From: Dactylorhiza incarnata
Taxonomy: Eukaryota; Streptophyta; Magnoliopsida; Asparagales; Orchidaceae
Direction of reading: 5' to 3'
Assembly: GCA_033032865.1 (NCBI GenBank)
Contig: JAWHQI010000049.1
Span: 3,410,001 to 3,474,000 of the forward strand
DNA length: 64,000 nt
Position numbers and translations under genes: made by a program
The notes under the pieces: generated by a model
The model's input: the letters and a program-made list of their open reading frames with translations, nothing else
Told to the model about the DNA's origin: nothing
Databases searched by the model: none
Shown here: piece by piece, positions 1-9,740 of the stretch
Numbering within the stretch: position 1 is the stretch's first letter
Layout of the letters: each line of letters begins with the position of its first letter

Positions 1-18
1 ATCTTTAAAGGATTTAAT

Positions 19-1362
19 TTATGTGGTTCTCTGGTTTTTAGCTACATTGATTTGTTCTTTTAGATCTTTAATTTCTTTTGTTGCTTTTAGTTGATCTAGA
101 TACATTCTCATAAAGTCATTTCTAAAGTTATCACTTTGAAAATCTATTTCATCAAACATGCTTACCTCATCTTCATCCTCAGATTCCTCTATGAGAATGA
201 GGTTCTTTTCTTTTTCATCATCAGAAGATGTGTTTTCTTCTGATCCTGTTTCACTCCATGATTTATCATCATTCTTTGAGTCTTCAAAGGCCATCAAGCA
301 TAGGTCTTCTTGCCTAGATTCTTCAGTGTCACTCTTAGAGGATGAACTATCCTCAGAGTTTGTTTCACTCCAGACTTCTGCAATGAAGCCTCTTTCTTTC
401 TTCTTCCCCTTTTTCTTCAGATCTTTCTTTTTCAGATCCTTTTCTGTTTCAGCATTCTCTGGACATTCTGGGGCAATATGTCCAGGTTTCCTGCAAGAAT
501 AGCAAATAATTTCTTTAGTGGGGGTTTTGTCATACCTTGGTTTTGACTCCCTCCTTTTTGATCCATCTGTCTTGACCCATTTCTTGAATCTTCTGGCCAT
601 GAAACTGAATAGTTCTTCTTCAGTGACAGGGGTTCCTTCTTCTGTTGCCTTTAGAGCAATGTTCCTGCCTTTTGAGGAAATTGGAGTGTTTTCTCTTCTT
701 TCCTTCTCTTCTCTAGTTTTCAGCAATTGCTCATAGGATCTGAGTTTTCCTAAGAGAGCATCTGTTGAAATCTCTTTTTGTCCTCTTGTGTCTCTTATTG
801 CCCATATTCTTGAGTCCCATGAACTAGGGAGACTCATTAGCAATTTGTCATTAATCTCAGTGAGAGAGATTTCTCTGTCCAAGTCTCTTAGTTGATTGAT
901 GATCAGACTGAATCTGTCATACATTTCAGAGATGCTTTCTTCAGCCTTCTTTTGGAAGTTCTCATATTGAGAAATCAATAGAGCCTTTTTATCTTTCTTT
1001 TCATCAGCACTTCCTTCCACCATCTTTGTGAGAGCATCCCAAATTTCTTTGGATGATTCACAGTCAACAACCTTTTGAAAAATGTCATCTGAGAGAGTTG
1101 AGACAAGTATGTTCATGGCCTTTCGATCATATGTTCTTGCCTTCTTTTCATCTTCTGTCCACTTAGATCTTGGAACAAGTGTTTGTGTTACATTGCCATT
1201 TGCATCCTTTCTATAAGGCTTTGGGGGACCTGTCATAGTAATATTAAACAAGTCAGCATCAATGGAATTCATATAAATTCTAATTCTTGTTTTCCAAACT
1301 GCAAACTTTTCAAGATTGCACATTGGAGGTCTGGTGGAAGCATAATCTTTGATTTGTGCCAT
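19..1362 (-). CDS. gag: Copia gag polyprotein (S1)
   Basis: Capsid-nucleocapsid protein of a Ty1-copia element, expected to build the cytoplasmic particle that packages element RNA. I start at the Met at 1362 (MAQIKDYAST), because the same motif opens other gags in this window (MSIKDYASTR at 34389); the frame stays open 19 codons further upstream. About 447 residues: an N-terminal UBN2/DUF4219-type gag region with CNLEKFAVWKTRIRIYMNSI and KEIWDALTKMVEGSADEK, one CCHC zinc knuckle CYSCRKPGHIAPEC at 463-504, a lysine-rich stretch, then an acidic serine-rich tail and a coiled-coil-like end (DQLKATKEIKDLKEQINVAK). The frame ends at TAA (19-21). Sirevirus gags usually run on to a GP-x-x-IWVPK linker before protease, which is not reached here, so the stop may be premature. 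The frame is otherwise uninterrupted. Confidence 0.85.
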   Translation of the reverse strand: MAQIKDYASTRPPMCNLEKFAVWKTRIRIYMNSIDADLFNITMTGPPKPYRKDANGNVTQTLVPRSKWTEDEKKARTYDRKAMNILVSTLSDDIFQKVVDCESSKEIWDALTKMVEGSADEKKDKKALLISQYENFQKKAEESISEMYDRFSLIINQLRDLDREISLTEINDKLLMSLPSSWDSRIWAIRDTRGQKEISTDALLGKLRSYEQLLKTREEKERRENTPISSKGRNIALKATEEGTPVTEEELFSFMARRFKKWVKTDGSKRRESKPRYDKTPTKEIICYSCRKPGHIAPECPENAETEKDLKKKDLKKKGKKKERGFIAEVWSETNSEDSSSSKSDTEESRQEDLCLMAFEDSKNDDKSWSETGSEENTSSDDEKEKNLILIEESEDEDEVSMFDEIDFQSDNFRNDFMRMYLDQLKATKEIKDLKEQINVAKNQRTT

Positions 1363-1435
1363 ATGATAAAATAGTTTTGAAAAATATATATATATGAGAG
1401 GTAGGATCTTTTTGATCAAGGAGTTATCCTTTTTA

Positions 1436-1458
1436 GATCAACCTGGCTTTGATACCAA
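1436..1458 (-). other. S1 primer-binding site, initiator tRNA-Met
   Basis: The minus strand reads TTGGTATCAAAGCCAGG followed by TTGATC. It matches the complement of the plant initiator tRNA-Met 3' end (TGGTATCAGAGCCAGG) with one mismatch in the first 16 bases. It lies two bases inside the LTR terminus and fixes the element's orientation. Confidence 0.85.
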
Positions 1459-1727
1459 TTGACAGTGCACAATTAACCTCACTAGAATTCTCTAGAGGGG
1501 GGGGGGGGGGGGTGAATAGAGATTTAAAAATTATTTTGTGCAAAGTTAATATATATATGTGTAAGATCACAGATTAGAGCTTCCCACACACCAAGAAGAA
1601 TTAAGCAAGAGAATAAAGTAAATACAAGAAAATAAATCACAGCACAACACAAGAAAATATAGTGGTTCCCCAAACTTTGGGTAGTCCACTCTTCTACCCC
1701 CTTGGTAGGAATTCACTATCTTGCACT

Positions 1728-1860
1728 GAGTCTTTTGATAAGGAGACTCTTAGAACCACCCTGAGTCTTTTGACAAGGAGACTCTCAGAACCAACTAAGT
1801 CTTTTGACAAGGAGACTCTTAGAACCAGTACACTGAATTTTTTGGAGAGAGATTCTAAAA
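1728..1860 (-). repeat. Tandem hairpin units in the S1 LTR leader
   Basis: Three units on the plus strand: GAGTCT TTTGATAAGG AGACTC (from 1728), GAGTCT TTTGACAAGG AGACTC, and AAGTCT TTTGACAAGG AGACTC. A fourth, weaker unit is GAATTT...AGATTC. Units are about 35 bp apart and lie between the TATA box and the LTR end, so they would be in the RNA. Confidence 0.8.
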
Positions 1861-2194
1861 ACTCTTTTACAATGTTCAAGTGAGAAAGAAAGAAAGGTGA
1901 AGAAATAAAAATAAGAAAGAATCTTCTTCCTAGCAAGAAGATTGGAAGCACAAGAAGTGAATTGAATCTTTCTTCTATAGAGAGAAGAAGATTTGCAGCC
2001 TTTCTCTCTTTGTGAGAGCTATCAGATTTTGCAGCAGTGTGACTTCAGAAGCAGAAGAAGAAGAAGTGCTTGAATGTTGCTGCAGAGCTTTTTCTCAATT
2101 TCTCTCTTTTCTCTTGGGAGCTTTTCCTCTATTTCCAATGTGTGTAGTAGATCACTCTCTCTCTTCTCACATCATTTTCTGCCGACCTCCTCTT

Positions 2195-2202
2195 TATTTA
2201 TA
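2195..2202 (-). promoter_or_regulatory. TATA box of the S1 LTR
   Basis: TATAAATA on the minus strand, about 580 bp inside the 5' edge of the LTR, directly downstream of the CGTCGA-rich U3 and upstream of the hairpin array. Assigned by motif and position only. Confidence 0.6.
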
Positions 2203-2477
2203 GCTCTTTTAATTCAAAATAATACTATAGGAGGATAATCAATTAGCAGTTAGAGAGAATAGAAAGAGAAAATGTTTCCATAATGCTTATTTCTGTAGAA
2301 GGAAAGAATGAATTCTGATTTCAAATAATATCCATAATCAACTTAATCAATTTAGCCAAGAATGAATTAGAAGGAAAGAATGATTCAGAACGACTATAAA
2401 ATATTAACATTATTCCATACAAATCAGATTTACTGAAAGAAGGAAAGAGATCTGGCGCATATTTAAGTCTGTCAAAT

Positions 2478-2698
2478 AAATCGACGTGCGTCGATTGCCA
2501 TTCGACGCAAGCGTCGAGTACATCCTGTTTGTAAGTCGAGAGGTGAATAAGGAAGGTGTGTCGACTAAGGTGCGTCGACTAGAAATTAGAGTAACGTCGA
2601 CAACACATACGTCGAAATCTTCCTAGAGTTACTTCGACTTAATCTGAAAGAAACGTCGACTACATTTCGACGTTGCGTCGAATACTATTCGACACATA
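2478..2698 (-). repeat. CGTCGA/TCGACG word cluster in the S1 U3
   Basis: About a dozen copies of CGTCGA, TCGACG or close variants occur in 220 bp (for example 2481-2495, 2509-2516, 2566-2577). Flanking sequence has very few. This looks like an amplified upstream promoter word. LTRs A and B have related clusters in the same position. Confidence 0.65.
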
Positions 2699-2777
2699 TT
2701 TACTTAGCCTTGTTTTTCATTCTTGGAATTCATATTTGACTCATTTTCAGGGGTTAAGAGAAATCATTTTCCCAACA

Positions 2778-3379
2778 CATTGGATAAGGCAAAGTTTAAT
2801 GATTTTAAAATTGAGCTTGACATGTTAAATATAGAATAGAGCTTATTCTATCATATTATTGCTTTTGGTGGTGTTCCTTAGCTTTATTTAGTGACACATG
2901 TAAACATGTTTAATAAGCCTTGATAGGAAAAGTTGTTATCTCAATGAGTTGCAGCATGTTTTGGTCTTGGAGAATTCCTCATAATACAATTCACTGATAG
3001 GCAGTGGAAACAGCTGAAACAACTGAGAAGTTTCCAGCTGAACCGCTGAGATAGCTGAGAAGGTCTAAGCTAATCCGCTGAGACGACTAGAACTGTCTCA
3101 GCGGTCGGCAATACTTTCTCCCAGTGGATAACCCATCCGTCGTAGTGATTCCGCTGTGACAGGTTGGCTAAATGAAATATTGCCCATAATGACACATTAG
3201 CACTGATAAATCAATGAAATTGATTTGTTAAATCAACACATATACTTAGGGCAAATCAAAACCTAAACCAAGACGATATAAATCTCAAAATGTTGACTAC
3301 TTTATTACAATTTCCATTAACCTAGCCGACTAGACAAACCCTTCTACCTCCCGTCTCACCGACCAATCCTTCTGAAGAA
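2778..3379 (+). other. Old retroelement spacer with CCGCTGAGA-type repeats
   Basis: No sustained ORF. Holds several CCGCTGAGA / TCTCAGCGG words between 3040 and 3110, similar in kind to those of LTR G (19105-19315). It lies directly upstream of the ORF starting at 3380 and is best read as the pol-to-ORF3 spacer of element H, cut on its left by S1. Confidence 0.4.
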
Positions 3380-4394
3380 ATGGCGCCAAAAATGGTAAAA
3401 GATCTGCATGAAGGATATGAAATTGTCAGAAATGGATTTCAACATTCTCCTACTGAGATAAAAGAAGTGATTCAACTTCTTTTAGACCAAGAACTATAGT
3501 ATATTTTGTCTGAGCCCTCCATAATTCTCAGAACTAAAGTTCTGGAATTATTCTCTAGTGCAAAGTGGTCCTCATCAAATTCATCAATCAATGGCAGGAT
3601 ATGATGTATCAAAATAAAAATCTCTCCTATGAAAATGGAGAAGGCCCATCAGCTGCCCTCTTGTAGTGAAGAAGAGGAAGAAGAAATTTTTGAGAAAGAC
3701 AGAGATCAAGATTTAAAATGGTGTAAATATAGTGATGCCAAATATGGCTCACTATAGAGGAAGTTCATTAACCAGAGAGGCAAATTGCTCTCTAATATTG
3801 TTGGCAAGGCCATCTTGTGCAAGACAGGTTCTCATGACACCATCTCAAAACATATGTTTGATTTGATGTCAAGAGTTATTCTGATGAAGATGACTTCTTG
3901 GGCTGAGTTGCTATTTTAATGAATAAGGGAATGTCTGCAGGACCCCAACCTAGGCAGAATTCTCTCCCTCTACCTATTAAATACCTATCCTGACATCTTT
4001 TACAAGACAAAAGGATCAAACCCCCATTACTTAAAAAGAATGGACATAATGACCCTAGACATATTCTCAAGAATCCTCCCTATGAGCCAACCAACTGAAC
4101 TCAAAACTAAGAAGAAGACGTTAGTTAAAGGGGCATGGAAAACAAGGACTATCTACCCTGAATCTGAGTCATAGGAAGAGGTAATGTCCCATTTGTGGAC
4201 AATCAGGAACCAGCTAGCAGTCCTCCAAAGGATCAAGGAGCTGAACATGACACTGAAGGTCATGTAGAAAGGGAAACATATGATGTTGCTAAGAAAGAGC
4301 ATCAGAAGGATGATGTTGCTGATGCTGATGATGATTAGGTCATGTCAGAATGACATGAAGAAGACCACTCTCTTGGAGTTTCCTACAATCCTGC
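3380..4394 (+). pseudogene. H third ORF (env-position), segment 1
   Basis: Starts at an ATG (MAPKMVKDLHEGYEIVRNGF) and reads through about 300 codons with scattered in-frame stops (TAG near 3497, TGA near 3602, TAG near 3759). A later stretch includes the phrase QDPNLGRILSLYLLNTYPDI. The ORF is broken at 4394 by element E and resumes at 10835 after the duplicated CCTGC. It ends at 18570, followed by a polypurine tract and LTR G, so it sits between pol and the 3' LTR, where Sireviruses carry an env-like ORF. I see no signal peptide or membrane segment. Function is unknown; the envelope assignment rests on position only. Confidence 0.5.
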
Positions 4395-4692
4395 TGTTGG
4401 CACCAAAAATGTACCAACTCCACGATCGCTAAAACTGAAGGATGGGGGGTAAGACTGTTGAATGACTGGTTACTTTGAGCTGAAGGAAGGGCAATTTTAT
4501 TGATATAAAGCTTGAGTTACAGCTGAGGTTACAATAGAAAAGTATGAAAGAAAACAACATAAAACATGAAGAAAAAGGGGCCTAAAGGGAGATCGGAGAG
4601 GTCTCAGTTGTCACTCAAAGCTAAGACCGCTCAAACCACTGGCTGGGACTGGAAGCTCTCCAAAAGTCCAGAAACTAGTACCCCTACCCCTC

Positions 4693-4700
4693 TATTTATA
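4693..4700 (-). promoter_or_regulatory. TATA box of the E 3' LTR
   Basis: TATAAATA on the minus strand. The same box is at 10039-10046 in the other LTR. It lies about 210 bp downstream of the palindrome array in transcription order. Confidence 0.6.
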
Positions 4701-4909
4701 GACGCAGGGGCCTGCCCGAACGGGTAGATCTGGAAAGTAGCGGGCTGCCCGGAACTGCTGAGATCGCCTGAGACCGCTATTGAGACCGCTGAGATCGTCA
4801 GGATGTGCTGAGATCGTCTGCTGAGACCGCTGAGATCGTCGGGACTGGACCTGCATACCTGAACAGACCACATAAAACAGAGTCAGCATAGGACTAAGAT
4901 CCTCCAGAG

Positions 4910-5375
4910 TGAGATCGCCCGGGAGGGGCGATCTCCCTCTGCTAGGTCGCCCGGAAGGGGCGACCTTCCCTGCTGCGAGATCGCCCGGGAGGCGATCTCC
5001 CTGCAAGATCGCCCAGGAGGTGCGATCTCTCCTCTGCGAGATCGCCCGGGAGGGGCGATCTCCCTCTGCGAGGTCGCCAGGAAGGGGCGACCTTCCCTGC
5101 TGCGAGATCGCCCGGGAGGGGCGATCTCCCTGCGAGATCGCCCAGGAGGGGCAATCTCTCCTCTGCGAGATCGCCCGGGAGGGGCGATCTCCCTCTGCAA
5201 GGTCTCCCGGAAGGGGCGACCTTCCCTGCTGCGAGATCGCCCGGGAGGGGCGATCTCCCCACGAGATCACCCAAGAGGGGCGATCTCTCCTCTGCGAGAT
5301 CGCTCGGGAGGGGCGATCTCCCTCTGCGAGGTCGCCCGGAAGGGGCGACCTTCCCTTTGCGAGACCGCCTGGGTT
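4910..5375. repeat. Higher-order array of palindromic units in the E 3' LTR
   Basis: Subunits of about 31-33 bp in a repeating set of four, giving a period near 128 bp. Each is a hairpin: GAGATCGCCC GGGAG GGGCGATCTC, or the variant AGGTCGCCC GGAAG GGGCGACCT in which both arms change together. Stops are rare in all frames, so long spurious ORFs appear on both strands. Confidence 0.9.
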
Positions 5376-5481
5376 CGACAAGAGCACCCCCCGGAGGAGC
5401 GAGATCAGCAAGGATCTCCGAAAATATCGCAATACCTGAAAAAGTTAGCTCGGAGGGGATCGCCGATTTCGGGGTAAAACA

Positions 5482-6441
5482 TAATCCCCGCAATTTTATA
5501 AGTATTGAAAAAACTTCGAAAAAATAGAACTTACCTACGAGAATCGCGATCCACCTTTCGTCATTGTATAGCATGTGTGATAGAAAAATGTAAATACTTG
5601 TGCGTACTTACTAGCGCCAGGCGTGCTTGCGAATACTTTCTCTCTTTTTAAGAAAACTTGTGAACACTGACTCTTTTGCGAGTACCTGAAGAGAAAATGC
5701 AAGCACCTGCCTATTTCTGCGAAAGAACGGTCAGAGAGGTATAAAAGAAACATATGTTACATGAGTATCTTAAGAGAATGAGTGAAAACCTGTTTCCGTG
5801 TGCAAAAGATATGTCGAGCAGGTATATGAAAAGTAAAAGATTCATCAGGTATCTGAAACAACTTGTCGATACTTATCTTGCCCATATTTGAAGTACAATC
5901 AATAATTCTGAATAGCGATGTTGTAGTTGTCAGAACATCTTTTGAGAAGATATTAACTTTGGCAATTTGCGGCTGCTTTGTTATGAAATAATTCTGATGT
6001 CAAATGGCGATCATTAAGATTTTGAGATGTTTTGTAGAGTAATCAGATCATGATAGCCCATAAATGATATTTCTGAACTTTTTTATGAACTTTGATAAAT
6101 GAAGGTATCAAATAATTCAAATAGCTCCTTCTACGAATGATATATGAATTTGGAGTAACATTGGTCTTTTGAGACAGATGATTGACGATCTTAGCTTCTC
6201 TGACTTATTCGTTGTTGAATAATAGAAGAAAAGACCTCATGAATACTTTGATGTGCTTTAGATTGCTTGATAATCAGATGAGCACTCAAATTGTGATCTT
6301 AATTTCTTCAGACCGCCAAAAAAATAAGTAGTTTTAAGATGACGATCGCAAATGTCTCAAAACACCTGTCAAAAAAGCTTCTTTGAAGAGAACCAGTTAA
6401 CAGTCTTCAATACTTCAGATTGCCAGAAACTCCTCAAAAAA
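5482..6441. other. E body, non-coding part
   Basis: No ORF with family features on either strand. AT-rich, no recognisable pol motif. Follows the purine-rich tract adjoining the 3' LTR. Confidence 0.5.
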
Positions 6442-7300
6442 CTCTGGAAATTCCACCAGCAATCTCTAACATCCAAGTGCTGGAGGAAATTAAGCCTGCG
6501 GTCTGAAATCTGAAATATTTCACTTCGCTGAAGAAACCAGAAAGACCAAATAAACTCTGGAAATCCCACCGGCAAACTCTAACTTCCAAATCTTGGAGAA
6601 AATTAAGCCGGCGGTCTGAAATCTTTCAAATTGCTGAAGAAACCTGAAAATTCAAATAAACTCTGGAAATCCCACCGGCAACCTCTAACCTCCAAATCTT
6701 GGAGAAAATTAAACCAGCGGTCTCTAATCTTTCAGATTGCTGAAGAAACCTGAAAAATCAAATAAACTCTGGAAATCCCACCGGCAACCTCTAACCTCCA
6801 AATCTTGGTGAAAATTAAACCGGCGGTCTCAAATCTTTCAGATTGCTGAAGAAACCTGAAAAATCAAATAAACTCTGGAAATCCCACCGGCAACCTCTAA
6901 CTTCCATATCTTGGAGAAAATTAAACCGACGGTCTCAAATCTTTCAGATTGCTGAAGAAACCTGAAAAATCAAATAAACTCTGGAAATCCCACTGGCAAC
7001 CTCTAACCTCCAAATCTTGGTGAAAATTAAACCGGCGGTCTCAAATCTTTCAAATTGCTGAAGAAACCTGAAAAATCAAATAAACTCTGGAAATCCCACA
7101 GGCAACCTCTAACTTCCAAATCTTGGAGAAAATTAAACCGGCGGTCTCAAATCTTTCAGATTGCTGAAGAAACCTGAAAAATCAAATAAACTCTGGAAAT
7201 CCCACCGGCAACCTCTAACCTCCAAATCTTGGAGAAAATTAAACCGGCGGTCTCAAATCTTTCAGTAACTTGAAGAACTTGAAAGACAAAATAAACTATG
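6442..7300. repeat. 106-bp tandem repeat array inside E
   Basis: About eight head-to-tail copies of a 106-bp unit. Each begins near CTCTGGAAATCCCACCGGC and includes TTAAACCGGCGGTCTCAAATC and GAAGAAACCTGAAAAATC. The inner copies are nearly identical; the outer ones (6442-6552 and after 7260) have diverged, the usual pattern for an array homogenised by unequal exchange. It lies between gag and the 3' LTR. Confidence 0.9.
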
Positions 7301-8218
7301 GAGATCCCTTCAGCAATCTCTAATACTTGAGTCCATTCACCTTTAGTGAAATAACAACTTACTGCTCACAGAACCCGCTGATTAACAAAAATCTGGGAAT
7401 GAAATAATCTGGAGCAATTCAACATAACTTTTCCATGGAAACCTTTCATGTGAAATCAACCCAGCCCCAGCCCTACCGCCTAATAAAAGTCGGTAGCGGG
7501 AGCTCACAAATCAATGAACATATCCTTTCTTTTAATCTCAATCAGATATCTCAACTATTGATGGTAATCATCATATAGGAAGAGATTGAGGGAGAGAAAG
7601 GTTGGGGGAAAGGGGGTTGGGCTACCCACTACGCATCTGCGAGTGATTCGAGCGGGATGCAGTCGTTGTGGGTTTTACGACCCAGAGAAGAAGAGAGAGA
7701 ATTGGAGATGTTACTTCCATATTTCCTATCAAACAATAGGGATGGTATTTCTACCTTTCATATCCATGTCTACGTATTTCATGAGGTATTAACGTAAACA
7801 GGAAAAAGTAAAGTGATGACTGCTTTACCCGTTCTGGTTGATCTGGCCAATTTCTACTTTTCATATCAACGTATTTGTAGAAATATGAATGTAGACAGGT
7901 AAAAGTAAGGAAAAGTAAAGTAATGAAAGAGTATTAAACGTACTTGGCTGGATGTCCGCAGTGAATATGGGTATGAAGATTGATATAGCTAACTGCTGAA
8001 AACATCCTTGCGATGATTGTTTGTTGGATACAGATAACTTCCATTCTTATTACAAGCAAACTTAGAAAATGAAAGATGCAGAAACTCCAAACAAGTGGGA
8101 GACATGCAAAACAAAATTGACACTGTATCTCATCTATACTTCATGCATTTCTTTTATTGAATGAAAGAAAGTTTGCTTTGTGAAGTTGTCTTTGCTGGAA
8201 AATAATATCTTCATGTTA
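7301..8218. other. E body between repeat array and gag
   Basis: No supported gene. A 68-codon plus-strand frame at 7586 has no family features. This is where pol would follow gag in a complete element, and none is seen. Confidence 0.45.
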
Positions 8219-9460
8219 TTAAGCAACATAATCCTGTAATTTTCCTGCCTTCAATAGTTGGTCTATCAATTTTCGGAGAGCACGACAATCTTCTGTATCA
8301 TGACCAGCAGCTAAATGGTATAGGCAGTAGAGTTCTTGATTTCGTTTTGCAACATTAGACCTCATAGGACGGGGTCTTTTATACTCTGGCGTATCCCGAA
8401 TAATTGGAAAAACCTCTTCCAAAGGGATATTCAACTGACAAGGTCCTTTTGAGCAAGTTTCATATTGAAATGTTGTAGGATCATAAGACATGATGGGAGA
8501 GACTTCCAAGTATGGAGATGGCATATCTTGTTGAGATGGAGTAGACATATCCGGAAGAGGTGAATAAGACTCGAACTGCTCATCTTGCGGAGGGATTTGT
8601 GATGAAGATGAATGATGATGATGATGATATCTATTCACCCGATGCCGCCGAGTGCGCCGGTTCTGAGAATTCATATAATTAGGATTCATTGCCTCACCTT
8701 GAATAAACCGGTTTGCTATTTCAATAAGGTGCCTATAAGACTTGGTCTCATTTGCGGTAACTTTGAATTTGAGAGGGCCTTCTTGGAGTCCGTTGATTAA
8801 AGCAACTTGATATAGTTCTTGATCTGCACTAACAATTTGAAGAATTTCTCTCTGGAATCTATCGACATAGTCGGTGAGAGTTTCGTTAACTCCTTGCTTG
8901 ATACGAAAAAGAGCTGCGACACCTCTTTTCCGCTTTTTGTTGGTAGAAAACCTTAAGAGAAACAATCTCCGCAAATCCACAAGGCAAGCAATTGATCCAG
9001 ATGGCAAGCTATAGAACCATTCTCTAGCATGACTGTCAAGGGTCATAACAAAGAGCTTGCACTGGACGCCATCCATTAACGCTCTTAAAGAAATGGCTGA
9101 CTCAAAGGCTTGGAGATGGGAGAAGGGATCTTCTTTTCCAGTGAAGGTTGGTAGACGAGGTTCTCAAAACTGTCGGGAGCAGTCACCCAACGAACACTAT
9201 CTGTAAATGGGGAAGGATCTTCCTCTTCAACAAAATCTTGGGGGTGGAGGATAATCCGCATCAGCTGGGACCGAAAAACTAGTATACTTCTCCTGAGGGT
9301 TAGACATTTCTACGGGACCTCCTTGGGCTACTGGCCTGAAAAAATCACGACGAGTAGCAGCGAACTCCTCAGCTTGGGGAGGCAAAGGAACAAATGGATC
9401 CACAAATCGAGGAGGAGGAGTAGCTTTCTCAACAGGAGGCTGAACTTCTTGTATCTCCAT
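8219..9460 (-). pseudogene. gag: Tat/Ogre-type Ty3-gypsy gag (E)
   Basis: Capsid-nucleocapsid gag, the only coding gene in E. The start at 9460 gives MEIQEVQPPVEKATPPP. The core matches the plant retrotransposon gag family: RLPTFTGKEDPFSHLQAFES, then MTLDSHAREWFYSLPSGSI, VDRFQREILQI and ANRFIQGEA. Near the C-terminus is the knuckle CLYHLAAGHDTEDC (C-x2-H-x4-H-x4-C) followed by LRKLIDQLLKAGKLQDYVA, the arrangement I associate with Tat/Ogre elements. A histidine run (near 8620-8635) comes from a CAT-type codon repeat. Two compensating frameshifts, near 9240 in a C-run and near 9160, break an otherwise open frame; the last 286 codons (9076-8219) are uninterrupted. No pol follows. Confidence 0.8.
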
Positions 9461-9740
9461 TGATACTCAAAAAATAGGAATTGCCGAAAAGGAAAAAGCT
9501 GCGATAACTTCCAAACAGAGTCGAATTTTGGAAATCTGAGGGCTAAAAAGTGCCTGAATTGGGAACCTTGTTCAATTTTTGGATAGTTCAGGCTGAGATG
9601 GTCGCAACAGGCTTTGAATTTTTGAATTCCGACATTCGGATCAAAAGTTATGACCGTTTGAAGTTTTGGTGAATTTCAGGTCAAATTCCTCGCAACCGCT
9701 GTTTCACAAACTACTCAAAATCTGAAGGTCGCGTGTTTTC

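Larger units (their letters stand above)
1..2777 (-). mobile_element. S1: 5' part of a Sirevirus-like Ty1-copia retrotransposon
   Basis: Read on the minus strand, the order is LTR (2777 to 1460), primer-binding site (1458 to 1436) and gag (1362 to 19). The pol region and the other LTR lie beyond base 1. The LTR begins TGTTGGGAAAATG and ends GTGCACTGTCA on the minus strand. Its right edge abuts sequence of older element H, so S1 inserted there, but the partner target-site duplication is outside the window. The gag is open throughout, which suggests a fairly young copy. Confidence 0.85.
1460..2777 (-). repeat. S1 5' LTR (1318 bp)
   Basis: Bounded by TG/CA ends. In transcription order (right to left) it has a U3 rich in CGTCGA/TCGACG words (2478-2698), a TATA box at 2195-2202, a transcribed part with three tandem hairpins (1728-1860), a conserved box around 1660-1700 pairing with itself (CCCAAA with TTTGGG), and a poly-C run near the end (read as poly-G at about 1497-1512). 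The same layout recurs in LTRs A and B. Confidence 0.85.
4395..5481 (-). repeat. E 3' LTR
   Basis: Begins TGTTGGCACC and ends GGTAAAACA on the plus strand. Contains the hairpin array (4910-5375) upstream of a TATA box at 4693-4700 (TATAAATA, minus strand). The purine-rich tract TTGCGGGGATTA lies just inside the body at 5482-5493 (minus strand), as expected for a 3' LTR. Confidence 0.9.

Noticed and set aside
4692..5574. Long overlapping ORFs on both strands rich in Pro, Gly, Arg and Ser
   Set aside because: They lie in the palindromic LTR array, where stops are rare in every frame; the same happens at 10038-10935. No start context, domain or codon signal.
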